Assembly: GCF_036032445.1 (NCBI RefSeq)
Contig: NZ_CP107932.1
Coordinates: 622,501-686,500, forward strand
Length of the DNA: 64,000 nt
Source of the DNA: Nocardia sp. NBC_00416
GTDB lineage: Bacteria > Actinomycetota > Actinomycetes > Mycobacteriales > Mycobacteriaceae
Direction of reading: 5' to 3'
Below are positions 41,110 to 49,701 of this stretch, piece after piece (the first letter of the stretch is position 1; every line of letters begins with the position of its first letter). Under the pieces are notes generated by a model. That model had not been told where the DNA came from, did not search any database, and saw only the letters and a program-made list of their open reading frames with translations. A program made the translations under genes and the position numbers.

Positions 41110-42028
41110 GGTGCAACTCCTGAGGGGGGAATGCGGGATTCACCGCGGCGGTCGCGGTCGGGCGCGACGGGTTGCGGGCGAGCAGTCGCGTGAACAGTCC
41201 GCGCCGTGCTCGGGGTGTATCGGAGCCCGCCTCGCGGAGGCAGTCGGCCAGAATGTTGAGGGCGCCGACGGTGAGCAGCATCGGTATGCCCGGGAACAGC
41301 GGCGCCCACGGCTGCAGTTCCAGGTATCCGAGGTCGGAGGCCAGCATGCCGCCCCAGGTCGGGGCCGGCGGTGTGACGCCGATGCCGAGGAAGGCGAGCG
41401 AGGCGATGACCAGGAGTGCCGCGCCGGTGGCCTGCGCTGCCGCCACGGCGACGTTCGGGAGGACCTTGCTCCACATATGCGTGCGCAGGATCCACCAGGT
41501 GGACGCACCCATCAGCTCGGCGGACTCGACGTACTGGGTGGTGCGCAGGCCGAGGGCGACGGCGCGGCTGATACGGAAGAAGGTCGGGGCGGAGAGAATC
41601 CCGACCGCGATCATGGCCTGGTTCATGCCGTTTCCGAGGGTCGCGGCCACGGCGATCGTGAAGACGGTGAAGGGGAGCACGGTCAGCGTCTCGGCCATGC
41701 GCAGCGCGAACCACTCGCCGGCCCGTCCCGCCCACACCGAGGCGAGGCCGGCGGGCACGCCCAGGCACAACCCGACGAGGACCACCTCCACCGCGCCGAC
41801 GACCGACAGCCGCGTCCCGGCCATCAGGCGACTGAGCACGTCGCGGCCTACGTAGTCGGTGCCCAGCAGGTGGCCGGCGCTGGGGCCCTGCAGGATCTGC
41901 GGGGATTGGCGGAGCGCGTCGTACGGGGCCAGCGCCTCCCCGAAGACGGCGAGGAATACCACCACGGCCAGGATCATCAGGCAGACCTGTGCACTGGGGA
42001 TCGAGCGGAGTCTGCGCAGGGTCGTCAT
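41093..42028 (-). CDS. ABC importer permease (DppC/OppC-like)
   Basis: The ATG at 42028 overlaps the upstream permease stop by four bases. 311 residues with six hydrophobic segments. It has the N-terminal TM (LMILAVVVFLAVFGEALAPYD), the OppC-type motif GHLLGTDYVGRDVLSRLMAGTRLSVVGA, and the EAA loop SAELMGASTWWILRTHMWSKVLPN before AFLGIGVTPPAPTWGGMLASDLGYL. The 3' end overlaps the next ATPase gene by 17 bases. It forms the translocation channel with the adjacent DppB-like permease. Confidence 0.92.
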   Translation of the reverse strand: MTTLRRLRSIPSAQVCLMILAVVVFLAVFGEALAPYDALRQSPQILQGPSAGHLLGTDYVGRDVLSRLMAGTRLSVVGAVEVVLVGLCLGVPAGLASVWAGRAGEWFALRMAETLTVLPFTVFTIAVAATLGNGMNQAMIAVGILSAPTFFRISRAVALGLRTTQYVESAELMGASTWWILRTHMWSKVLPNVAVAAAQATGAALLVIASLAFLGIGVTPPAPTWGGMLASDLGYLELQPWAPLFPGIPMLLTVGALNILADCLREAGSDTPRARRGLFTRLLARNPSRPTATAAVNPAFPPQELHRVTAR

Positions 42029-43137
42029 CGTCGGACTCCTGTGTTCTGCGGGACACCCGCACCCGGTCGCACCGAGGACCAGCTGCGCGATTGTCGGTTG
42101 TCGGTGCTCCGTAAGGCGGTGCCGCGGCGTGCGGCCGGGTCGAGCAGGATCTGCAGCGCGCCGAGCACCAGGGTGCCGAGCAGGACGACAGCGGAGGTGA
42201 CCAGCAGCGTGCCGAGCACGACGGGCACGTCCCCCCGCTGGGCGGATTGCAACGCCAACTGGGCGACCCCGGGCAGGTTGAACAGTTTCTCGGTCATGAC
42301 GGCCCCGCCGATGATCAGCGGGAGCGCGTTGGTGACGACGGCGATCGTCGGTGCGACGGCGTTGCGCAGCACATGGCCGAAAAGCACGCGGCCCCGGCTG
42401 TATCCGCGCATATGGGCGCCGACGGCGTAGTTCTCCGCCTGCGCGGTCACCAGGGTGGTGCGCAGTTGGCGCGCGATATTCGCCGCAACCTCGAGCCCCA
42501 GAGCGAGTGCGGGCAGCGTGGCGTAGCGCAGCCATTGCAGCAGGTCGACGGCATACGGCGAGTAGCCGCCGGCCGGGAAGATACGGGCCTTCACCGCCAG
42601 CAGCACGATCAGCGCGATGCCGATGACGAAGGGCGGCATCGTGGCCAGCACCGAGCAGATGACGGTGATGATCCGATCGACCACCCCGCCGGGGCGGTGG
42701 GCGGCAGTGACACCGGCGCCGAGGCCGAGCAGGAGTGCGAGCAGCAGCGCGTAGAGCGCGATCGAGAGATCCACCGGGAACGCGAGCCGAATCGATTGGG
42801 AGACGGGAACCGTGGTGAACCACGACTGCCCGAGGTCGCCGTGCAGCGCGTTCCAGACCCAGCTGAGGTACTGCACCACGAGCGGCCGGTCGAGTCCGAA
42901 CTCGTGGTCGAGCCGCGCGATATCGTCCGGCGTCGCTGTCTCGCCGAGCACCACGGCGGCGGGGTTGTTGTCGCTGAACGCACCCAGTGCGAACGTGATC
43001 AGCGACGCGAGGACGAGCACGGTGACCGAGGTGAGGAGCAGGCGCGCCGAGCTGCGTAGCGGGGCCGCCGACAGGCCGATGGACGTGCGCCACGGTGCGG
43101 CCGACGAGGCACTGTGTACCGCAGTCGCTTCCGTCAT
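42025..43137 (-). CDS. ABC importer permease (DppB/OppB-like)
   Basis: 370 residues; the ATG at 43137 overlaps the solute-binding gene stop. It has the N-terminal TM and the OppB signature region (DDIARLDHEFGLDRPLVVQYLSWVWNALHGDLGQSW), then TVPVSQSIRLAFPVDLSIALYALLLALLLG, the conserved FPAGGY segment and an EAA loop (AVGAHMRGYSRGRVLFGHVLRNAVAPTI). C-terminal residues beyond LLDPAARRG look non-conserved. It partners the OppC-like permease. Confidence 0.92.
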   Translation of the reverse strand: MTEATAVHSASSAAPWRTSIGLSAAPLRSSARLLLTSVTVLVLASLITFALGAFSDNNPAAVVLGETATPDDIARLDHEFGLDRPLVVQYLSWVWNALHGDLGQSWFTTVPVSQSIRLAFPVDLSIALYALLLALLLGLGAGVTAAHRPGGVVDRIITVICSVLATMPPFVIGIALIVLLAVKARIFPAGGYSPYAVDLLQWLRYATLPALALGLEVAANIARQLRTTLVTAQAENYAVGAHMRGYSRGRVLFGHVLRNAVAPTIAVVTNALPLIIGGAVMTEKLFNLPGVAQLALQSAQRGDVPVVLGTLLVTSAVVLLGTLVLGALQILLDPAARRGTALRSTDNRQSRSWSSVRPGAGVPQNTGVRR

Positions 43138-44696
43138 GCGGGCAGCCCTTCCCAGCGGATCAGACTCGGGTTCTGTTTCAGCGGCGCGAGCGATTTGCGC
43201 CGGACGAGAATGCTCGGTACCTCGTACAGGAAGGTGTTGGGGAAACGGGTGACCGCGAGGCGCGTCGCCTCCTGCAGAGCCGCGGGGTAGGACGGGTCGT
43301 CGGTGGGGGTCGCGGCGACTTTCGCCAGCTGCGCGGTCAATTCCGGGTCGCTGGATCGCGCCGGGTTCATCAGCCCGGTGGCGCTGAACAGGACCTGGAA
43401 CGCCTGCACCGGCGACTCCCGGCCGGCGAAACCGTCGTAGCCGAGGGCTTTCGCGCGGTTGAGGTAGACGATCTGGGTCCACTGGGATCGCGGCACGGGG
43501 TCGATGGTGAGCTCGATCCCGATCTCCGCGAGTTGGGCTTGGATCTGCTCCACCGCCGCCGGGATCGGGGCCGCCGCCGACAATGTGGAGCGCACTCCGC
43601 CGGAAAGCCCGGCATCCGCGAGGACCTTCCGCGCCCGGGCGGGGTCGTAGGCGAACGCACCTCCCAGCGCCGCGTTGTAGCCGACATATCCCTCGGGGAA
43701 CGGCTGGTAGTCGACGTCGCCGATGCCGAAGTTGGCGATCTGCTTGATCGCCTCGCGGTCGATGCCGTACTTCATCGCCTCGACGACCGCGGGGTTGTCG
43801 AACGGCGGCTTCGACGTGTTGACGTCGAGCACGGCGACATACATCGAGTCGAGCACCTGCACCTCGAGACCGCTCGCCTGGGCCGCCTTGATGCCCGAGG
43901 CCGGAATCCGCGCCACGTCGTACTGCCCCGACGCCACCGATGCGACGACGGTCGCCGGATCGGCCGCCGGGTAGAGCAGGAACCGCGTGATCCCGATCTG
44001 ATCCGCGAGGTGGAAATGCTCGTTCTTCCGCAGTTCCCCGTGGTCGTTGTCGACGTAGGAGGTGAGCGTGAACGGCCCCGACCCGGCGGGCCGGGTCGCG
44101 AGGGCCTGCGCGTCCTTCTCGAACACCGCGGGGTTCACCACCATGCCCGTCTTCCCGGCGAGCAGCAGCGGGTACTGATAGTTGGTGCCGGTCAGATCGA
44201 TGACGATATCCCGGTCGCCACGTGCCACAACAGTTTTCATGTCGGCGATCTGCGGGGCGATGAGCGAGCCGGGCGCGGATCGCCCCCGCTCGATGGACTT
44301 GGCCACCGCCGCGGCGTCCAGTGGCGACCCGTCGGAGAACTTCAGCCCCGGGCGGAGTGTGAATGTGACGCGGGTGCCGTCGTGGTCGTAGACCCACCGC
44401 TCGGCGAGCCAGCCGACCGCGTTGCCGTCGCTGTCGAGCGCGGTCAGGGCGTCGTAGGCGAGGGCGAGCATCGTGACATCGGAGCCTGCGGAGGAGGTCA
44501 CGGGATCCCAGGTGGTCGGCAACTGCCAGGCCCACGAGACCGTACCCGGACCGCCGCCACCGACGGAGCCGGCACCCGCATCACTGCAGGCTCCGAGAGC
44601 GAAAAGAGCACCGGCACCGAGGCCGAGGCGGAGCATCGCCCGTCGGCTGACGGTAATGGAGGCGGAACGGTCGGTCCGCTGAACGCTGAGAGACAT
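43134..44696 (-). CDS. Solute-binding lipoprotein, family 5, of the organosulfur-operon ABC importer
   Basis: 520 residues. The N-terminus combines a twin-arginine-like [13 protein letters not shown] with a lipobox FALGACSD, so export could be by Tat or Sec, followed by lipidation. The SBP_bac_5 pattern is present: [62 protein letters not shown] and [18 protein letters not shown]. It is directly upstream of two permeases and two ATPases, and captures the solute that the surrounding enzymes degrade. Nickel/peptide binding proteins share the fold, so the ligand is inferred from context only. Confidence 0.92.
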   Translation of the reverse strand: MSLSVQRTDRSASITVSRRAMLRLGLGAGALFALGACSDAGAGSVGGGGPGTVSWAWQLPTTWDPVTSSAGSDVTMLALAYDALTALDSDGNAVGWLAERWVYDHDGTRVTFTLRPGLKFSDGSPLDAAAVAKSIERGRSAPGSLIAPQIADMKTVVARGDRDIVIDLTGTNYQYPLLLAGKTGMVVNPAVFEKDAQALATRPAGSGPFTLTSYVDNDHGELRKNEHFHLADQIGITRFLLYPAADPATVVASVASGQYDVARIPASGIKAAQASGLEVQVLDSMYVAVLDVNTSKPPFDNPAVVEAMKYGIDREAIKQIANFGIGDVDYQPFPEGYVGYNAALGGAFAYDPARARKVLADAGLSGGVRSTLSAAAPIPAAVEQIQAQLAEIGIELTIDPVPRSQWTQIVYLNRAKALGYDGFAGRESPVQAFQVLFSATGLMNPARSSDPELTAQLAKVAATPTDDPSYPAALQEATRLAVTRFPNTFLYEVPSILVRRKSLAPLKQNPSLIRWEGLPA

Positions 44697-44744
44697 GGGG
44701 AGGACTGGTTCCTTCTCGGGGCGGCGGCGGGGTATCCGGACTGG

Positions 44745-46097
44745 TCAGATATCCACGCTGTATCGGTTCGGCGGAATCGGCAGGCCGAGGTGCCCGCGGA
44801 GGGTCTCCGATGTGTACTCGGTGCGGAACACGCCGCGTTCCTGGAGGATCGGCACCACCTCGTCGATGATCCGGTGGAAGTTGGCGGGGTGGTCGACGGC
44901 GATGTTGAAGCCGTCGCACGCGCGCGCCTCCCACCATTCGATGAGCTTGTCCGCGACCGTCGCCGGGGAGCCGACGAACTCGCTCTTACGCCGCTCGCGG
45001 GTGGCCTCCACCGCCTGCCGCAGGGTCCATCCATTGCGCTGGGCTCGTTCGGTGATCGCCTTGGCCTGGGTGTAAAAGGAGCGTTCACCGTGTTCGAGCG
45101 CCTCGGCGGGGAACGGCGCGTCGAGATCGTAGTTCGTGAAATCGTGCCAACCGAAGGGCCGGCCGAACTCCGCGAGCGCCGCGGTGAACGTGTGGTCCGC
45201 CGCGTGGTTCGCGGCCTCGATCTCCCGCGCCTCCGCGTCGGTATCGCCTACCACGACCTGTACGCCGGGCAGGATCAGCACCTGGTCGGGATCGCGGCCG
45301 AACCGCTGTGTCGCCCTGGTCTTGATGTCGTTGTAGAACGCCTGTCCGGCGGGGATGTCGGCGGCGTGGGTGAAGATGCCCTCGCCGACGCGCGCCCCGA
45401 GGTCGCGCCCCTGGTCGGAGTCGCCCGCCTGGAAGATCACGGGGTGCCCCTGCTGCGAGCGAACCAGGTTGAGCGGACCCTGGACCCGGAAGAAGGCGCC
45501 GTCGTGGTCCAGCCGGTGCTGCTTGGCGCGGTCGAGGAACCGCCCGGTCTCCCGGTCTCGTACGAAGGCGTCGTCTTCGTAGGAATCCCACAGTGCCCGA
45601 GCGAGTTCGACGTACTCCTGCGCTCGTCCGTATCGCGTGTCGTAGTCGTAGTGCTCGTCGAGCCCGTAGTTGCGTGCGGTGCCCGCATCGCCGGTTGTGA
45701 CGACGTTCCATCCGGCGCGGCCGCGCGATATGAGGTCGAGTGATCCGAACCTTCGCGTCAGATTGAACGGGCTGTTGAAGCTCGTCGTCGCCGTGCCGAC
45801 CAGGCCGATCCGGCTGGTCTGCACCGCCAGCGCGCTCAGCAGCGTCAACGGCTCCAGGCGGTTGAGGTAGTGCGGCGGCGAATACGGCGTGATGAACTGG
45901 CTGTCGACGATGAACACCAGATCGAACAGGCCGCTCTCCGCACGTCGCGCGATATCGGTGAACCAGTCGATGTTCACGCTCGCGTCGCCGGGGATGTCCG
46001 GATCCAGCCAGAGGGTGTGGCTGCCCGGGCCACCCGTTCCATAGGGGATGGCGCCCAAATGAATCTGCCGTCTGCTTCGCACGCCGCTCCGTCCCAT
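44745..46097 (-). CDS. NtaA/SnaA/DszA-type FMNH2-dependent monooxygenase (LLM class)
   Basis: The ATG at 46097 is chosen because AGGCGGGAAACA precedes it; starts at 46112 and 46133 would add 5 or 12 residues. 450 residues, as usual for this group. Characteristic segments are HTLWLDPDIPGDASVNIDWFTDIARRAESGLFDLVFIVDSQF, NRLEPLTLLSALAVQTSRIGLVGTATTSFNSPFNLTRRFGSLDLISRGRAGWNVVTT, HPVIFQAGDSDQGRDLGARVGEGIFT and VGSPATVADKLIEWWEARACDGFNI. This family includes DszA sulfone monooxygenase and NTA monooxygenase. It is the first gene of the operon and divergent from a LysR regulator. Confidence 0.92.
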   Translation of the reverse strand: MGRSGVRSRRQIHLGAIPYGTGGPGSHTLWLDPDIPGDASVNIDWFTDIARRAESGLFDLVFIVDSQFITPYSPPHYLNRLEPLTLLSALAVQTSRIGLVGTATTSFNSPFNLTRRFGSLDLISRGRAGWNVVTTGDAGTARNYGLDEHYDYDTRYGRAQEYVELARALWDSYEDDAFVRDRETGRFLDRAKQHRLDHDGAFFRVQGPLNLVRSQQGHPVIFQAGDSDQGRDLGARVGEGIFTHAADIPAGQAFYNDIKTRATQRFGRDPDQVLILPGVQVVVGDTDAEAREIEAANHAADHTFTAALAEFGRPFGWHDFTNYDLDAPFPAEALEHGERSFYTQAKAITERAQRNGWTLRQAVEATRERRKSEFVGSPATVADKLIEWWEARACDGFNIAVDHPANFHRIIDEVVPILQERGVFRTEYTSETLRGHLGLPIPPNRYSVDI

Positions 46098-46167
46098 TGT
46101 TTCCCGCCTCATCGAAATTACGGGAATCGGCACGACCTATCCAACGAGCATTCGTGATGAGAACGAT

Positions 46168-46208
46168 CATGATTCCTAATGAGAGGGTGCATAATCGTAA
46201 GAATCATG
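46168..46208. promoter_or_regulatory. Inverted repeat in the LysR/monooxygenase divergent region
   Basis: Arms CATGATTC (46168-46175) and GAATCATG (46201-46208) are perfect complements 25 bases apart. The right arm includes the ATG of the LysR gene, and the left arm is about 70 bases from the monooxygenase start. The separation of the centres (33 bases, about three helical turns) suits a LysR tetramer. A similar sequence (ATCATGATGATTCG) recurs after the LysR gene near 47099. Confidence 0.65.
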
Positions 46209-47075
46209 CAGAAGAACCTCGACATTGCTCCGTTACGGAGCTTCGTCGCAATCGCGGATTGCGGCGGCTTCCAGCGGGCAGCGACACATCTGCACTTGAG
46301 TCAGGGTGCGGTCAGCCAGCATGTGCGCCGACTGGAGGATGCGGTCGGCCGGCAACTCGTGCAGCGGCACGGCCGCGGCTCGCGGTTCACCCCGGACGGC
46401 GACGAACTCCTCTCCCTGGCTCGGCGCATCCTCGACCTGCACGACGACGCACTGCGCAGCTTCGGCACGGAGACCGCGGGCACCCTCACGATCGGGTCCA
46501 CCGAGCACGCTGCCGCGCAGCTGTTGCCGGCTCTCGCGGCCGCGCTCGAAGGTGCGGCCCCGCAGTTCTCGTGCCGGTTCCGAATCGACCGCGGTCTGGC
46601 TCTACGTGACGGTCTCGCGAGCCGGCGCATCGATCTGGCATTGCTGCTCAACAGCGACGATCCGAGTGCGATCCACGTCGGAGAACTCGAGCTGACCTGG
46701 TACTCCGCTCCGGGCTGGCAGCTCCCGCCGCGGCCGGATCCCGTGCCGATCGTCGCCTTCGACAGCCCCTGCGCACTGCGTAGCCGCGCGCTGGAAACCC
46801 TGTCCGGGGTCGATCTCCCGGCATCGATCCGCGCCGAGGCGCCCCAGCTGGGCGGCGTGCATGCGGCAGTCGCGACCGGGGTGGGAGTAGCACTGCTCGC
46901 CACGCTCGGACAGACGCCGGAAGGGCTCGTTCCGCGCGCCGACCTCCCCGCCGCGCAGCCGTTGCGCCTGTCCGTGGGCACTCGGCCAGGTCTGCCGGCT
47001 ACGACGGCGAAGATTGCAGCCGACGCACTGCGCCCGCTGCTCTCACCACCGCTTCGGCTGGCCGCGGGAGCGTGA
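46206..47075 (+). CDS. LysR family transcriptional regulator of the organosulfur operon
   Basis: The ATG at 46206 (MQKNLDIAPLRSFVAIADCG) is preferred over an upstream start at 46179 inside the operator. 289 residues. The LysR helix-turn-helix is present (GGFQRAATHLHLSQGAVSQHVRRLEDAVGRQLVQRHGRGSRFTPDGDELL), followed by the effector domain (TLTIGSTEHAAAQLLPALAAALE, RRIDLALLLNSDD). It is divergent from the eleven-gene operon and the obvious candidate activator, perhaps answering to sulfur status, as CysB/Cbl-type LysR proteins do for ssu genes (inference). Confidence 0.92.
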   Translation: MQKNLDIAPLRSFVAIADCGGFQRAATHLHLSQGAVSQHVRRLEDAVGRQLVQRHGRGSRFTPDGDELLSLARRILDLHDDALRSFGTETAGTLTIGSTEHAAAQLLPALAAALEGAAPQFSCRFRIDRGLALRDGLASRRIDLALLLNSDDPSAIHVGELELTWYSAPGWQLPPRPDPVPIVAFDSPCALRSRALETLSGVDLPASIRAEAPQLGGVHAAVATGVGVALLATLGQTPEGLVPRADLPAAQPLRLSVGTRPGLPATTAKIAADALRPLLSPPLRLAAGA

Positions 47076-47478
47076 GTCCCGTTGCGGCCGCCGATGAAAT
47101 CATGATGATTCGAATAGCCCGATTCCCCGAACGGGAATTCCGAAGACCTGAATTAATTCGTTCAAATCATCGCGATTTTACCTCTTGTCAGGAGAATCGC
47201 AGGGTCGGCACAAATCTGCGCGAAGTTCTCGAAGTCGACGAATATGACGAATATGTGCGCCGGCATCGCTGTGAAGCCATCTGCTGCACTCATCCCGAAC
47301 CAGGTGGCGAGGTAGTCGCTCCTCCGCTTACCAGCCGGTGCCCTCGCGGCCGTCGCGACGCCGGTCCGCCGGGTGAACAGTGAGGTGGTCTTTCGCCGGG
47401 TTGGACGAGGCCAAGCTGAGGCGATGTCGAAGACGCTGCTGCGGGACAGGTGCAGCGGTGTGATCGGCTCGGCGGAAG
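47076..47478. other. AT-richer intergenic boundary before the defence island
   Basis: About 400 bases with clearly lower GC than the surroundings (47090-47260). A weak hairpin, ATTCCC (47122-47127) with GGGAAT (47133-47138), may terminate the LysR gene. GACGAATAT occurs twice in tandem at 47237-47254. No protein family was recognised. The shift in base composition suggests an insertion boundary of the following helicase/Wadjet island. Confidence 0.45.
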
Positions 47479-49701
47479 CTACTTCGTGTACCGGCCCAGC
47501 AGCTCGGACCGCCGCCCGCTCCAGGTGACCACCACTTGATCACGAGCTCGGCTCGCCGCGACATACAGCAGCGACCGCTCCCGCAGGTCCGCTTCGCCGC
47601 GCTCCTCCTCCGGAACACCGTGGAGGCCGGCCCGTGCGGGCACATGGGCTTCGTCGATTCCGGCGAGGACCACTCGGGAGAACTCCATCCCTTTCGATCG
47701 GTGCATCGTCATGACCTGGACGTATCCGGGGACCGGCGGGTTGTCGTCCAGAGCCCGGGCCTCGACCCCGCGTTCGGCGAGTCCGCGCACCATCTGGTTG
47801 CGGTCGTTGAGGCTGCGGGTGAGAACAGCGATGGTGTCGCGGTCGGCATCGTTGTCCGGCTGCAGCCACTCCTTGATCTGTTCCGCCACTGCCTGAAGTT
47901 CATCGCCGGACGAATCGTATTGGCGCAGATCGGGCTTCGGCCCGTTGCGCGCCGAGCGATAGTCGGCGGTGGACTCCTCGCCTTCCTCCAGGTCGTGGTA
48001 GTCGGCGCCGTCGAGGATGCTCATGGCCAGGTGCAGGTTCTGCGCGGTCGTCCGGTAGTTGAGGGTCAACCGCCGGGACCGACCCACGATCTTGATACCC
48101 AGACGCCCCAGCACAACGGGCTGTCCGTAGATGCGCTGGTGCGAATCCTCGGCGATGAAAATATCGTTTGTGCCTTCGGCAACCAAAGAGCGCAGCATTC
48201 GCCAATGGGTCGCGTGCAGATCCTGCGCCTCGTCCACGATGACATGGTCGGCGAGCTGGCCGGCTCCCGAGTGCGCGCGCAGGCGCAGGTGTTCCGCGGC
48301 GACGGCCAGCACCTCGGGGAAGCTGAAGGTGTCGTCCATTCGGCTCCGGCGCCGGTAGGCCTCGACGAGTTTCCACACCGCGATCCGCTGGGGCCGGGTC
48401 AGCCGCACACCCCGGCCGGGCCGGGCGATGCGTGCGTACTGCTCCAGTGTGGTGATCTTGTTGGCGAGGATAACCGAGGTGTACTCGGTTTCGAGGAACC
48501 ACGGGGTGGACAGTCGTGGGTCGAGCCCGCCGGCAACGGAGTCCACCACCTCCCGCCACATCCGGTCCTGCTTGGTGCGGGCCGTCGATACCTCGGTACG
48601 GGCGCCGAGTACCGCTTCCACCGCCGGGCCGATATCGTCGGCCAGTTTGACGATATCGCTGGCGAGCTTGTCGATACCTTCGACATAGATCCCGCGCCGG
48701 CCGGGCCGGTCGGCGATCTCGATACCGGGATCCAGTGCGCGCAGATCGCCCTCGAGGTTCTTGGCGAGCATTTTGTTGAAGGTGGTCAAGACGATGCGCG
48801 CGTCCGGATTGCGGCGCAGCAGGTTCCGCGCCCGATGGATGGCTACCACGGTCTTGCCGGTGCCCGCGCCGCCGGAGAGGCGGAACGGCCCGTGGTAATC
48901 CTTCTCGGCGTAGGTGCGCTGTTCGGGGTGCAGGAAAACCCGCCAGGCCGCGAAGTCGCCGCCCTCGATGACCCGGCGCAGCTCGTCGTTGCCGTCGATA
49001 TAGGTGAACTGGATCTGCGAGGCGGGGCGATCCAGCGCCTCCATGATCCGGTCGTCCTCGTCCACCGAGGTATCGACCGGTACGTCGGTAAAGAGGTACT
49101 TCTCCCGGATTTCATCGATCGCCGCTCCGCAGGCGAGCTCCATCAGCGCGTCGGCCTGCCAGCCGCCGATATCTGCGGCGATATCGTTGATCACGTAGTC
49201 GTCGGAGGCGGCGAGTGCGCGTTCGGCGATCGCTGGATCGAGACCGAGCCGCTCGGTGAGCGCGGCGAAGGTGAAACCCGCTTGGGCGAGGAATCCGCGG
49301 TCGGCGCCGGCTTTTTCCTCGATCGGCGCGGTGGGGGAGGCGGGCGCAGTTCCCGCTCCGGGTTCGGTGAGAATGCCCTCCAGAATTCCGTTGACCGGAT
49401 TGACCCGCAGGATGGCGCGTTCGGCGATGGAGTTCGCCTCGTCGTGAGGCCAGGTGCCCATGTAGACGTAGGTCGTGCCTCCTTCTTTGGGGTCTACGCG
49501 GAACAGCACGGCGCGGTGGTTGAGGTCGACTCGGCCGGTCCGTACTCGCCGGTCCGCGGCACCCTTCATCGGTTCGATGTGCAGGCCGGGCGTCGTATCG
49601 TCGGATTGCAGCTTCTCCAGGAAGCCGAACACCCGCTGGGCGATAGACCCGTCGATGCCGCGAAGCGATTTGTTCTGGTTCGCCATGACGATATTCGCCA
49701 T
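47479..49701 (-). CDS. UvrD/Rep-like superfamily 1 helicase with RelE-like N-terminal domain
   Basis: 740 residues; the ATG overlaps the stop of the large helicase gene (TGATG). The first about 110 residues (LHIEPMKGAADRRVRTGRVD, NHRAVLFRVDPKEGGTTYVY) resemble a RelE/ParE-type toxin fold. A superfamily 1 helicase follows: Walker A SGGAGTGKTVVAIHRARNLL (about residue 280), VIVDEAQDLHATHWRML (Walker B, about 490), the EDSHQRIYGQ motif III region, LTLNYRTTAQNLH (IV), MTMHRSKGMEFSRVVLAG (V, about 670) and LLYVAASRARDQVVV (VI). Coupled to the large helicase, it is read as a second motor of a DNA-targeting defence system. Confidence 0.88.
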   Translation of the reverse strand: MANIVMANQNKSLRGIDGSIAQRVFGFLEKLQSDDTTPGLHIEPMKGAADRRVRTGRVDLNHRAVLFRVDPKEGGTTYVYMGTWPHDEANSIAERAILRVNPVNGILEGILTEPGAGTAPASPTAPIEEKAGADRGFLAQAGFTFAALTERLGLDPAIAERALAASDDYVINDIAADIGGWQADALMELACGAAIDEIREKYLFTDVPVDTSVDEDDRIMEALDRPASQIQFTYIDGNDELRRVIEGGDFAAWRVFLHPEQRTYAEKDYHGPFRLSGGAGTGKTVVAIHRARNLLRRNPDARIVLTTFNKMLAKNLEGDLRALDPGIEIADRPGRRGIYVEGIDKLASDIVKLADDIGPAVEAVLGARTEVSTARTKQDRMWREVVDSVAGGLDPRLSTPWFLETEYTSVILANKITTLEQYARIARPGRGVRLTRPQRIAVWKLVEAYRRRSRMDDTFSFPEVLAVAAEHLRLRAHSGAGQLADHVIVDEAQDLHATHWRMLRSLVAEGTNDIFIAEDSHQRIYGQPVVLGRLGIKIVGRSRRLTLNYRTTAQNLHLAMSILDGADYHDLEEGEESTADYRSARNGPKPDLRQYDSSGDELQAVAEQIKEWLQPDNDADRDTIAVLTRSLNDRNQMVRGLAERGVEARALDDNPPVPGYVQVMTMHRSKGMEFSRVVLAGIDEAHVPARAGLHGVPEEERGEADLRERSLLYVAASRARDQVVVTWSGRRSELLGRYTK

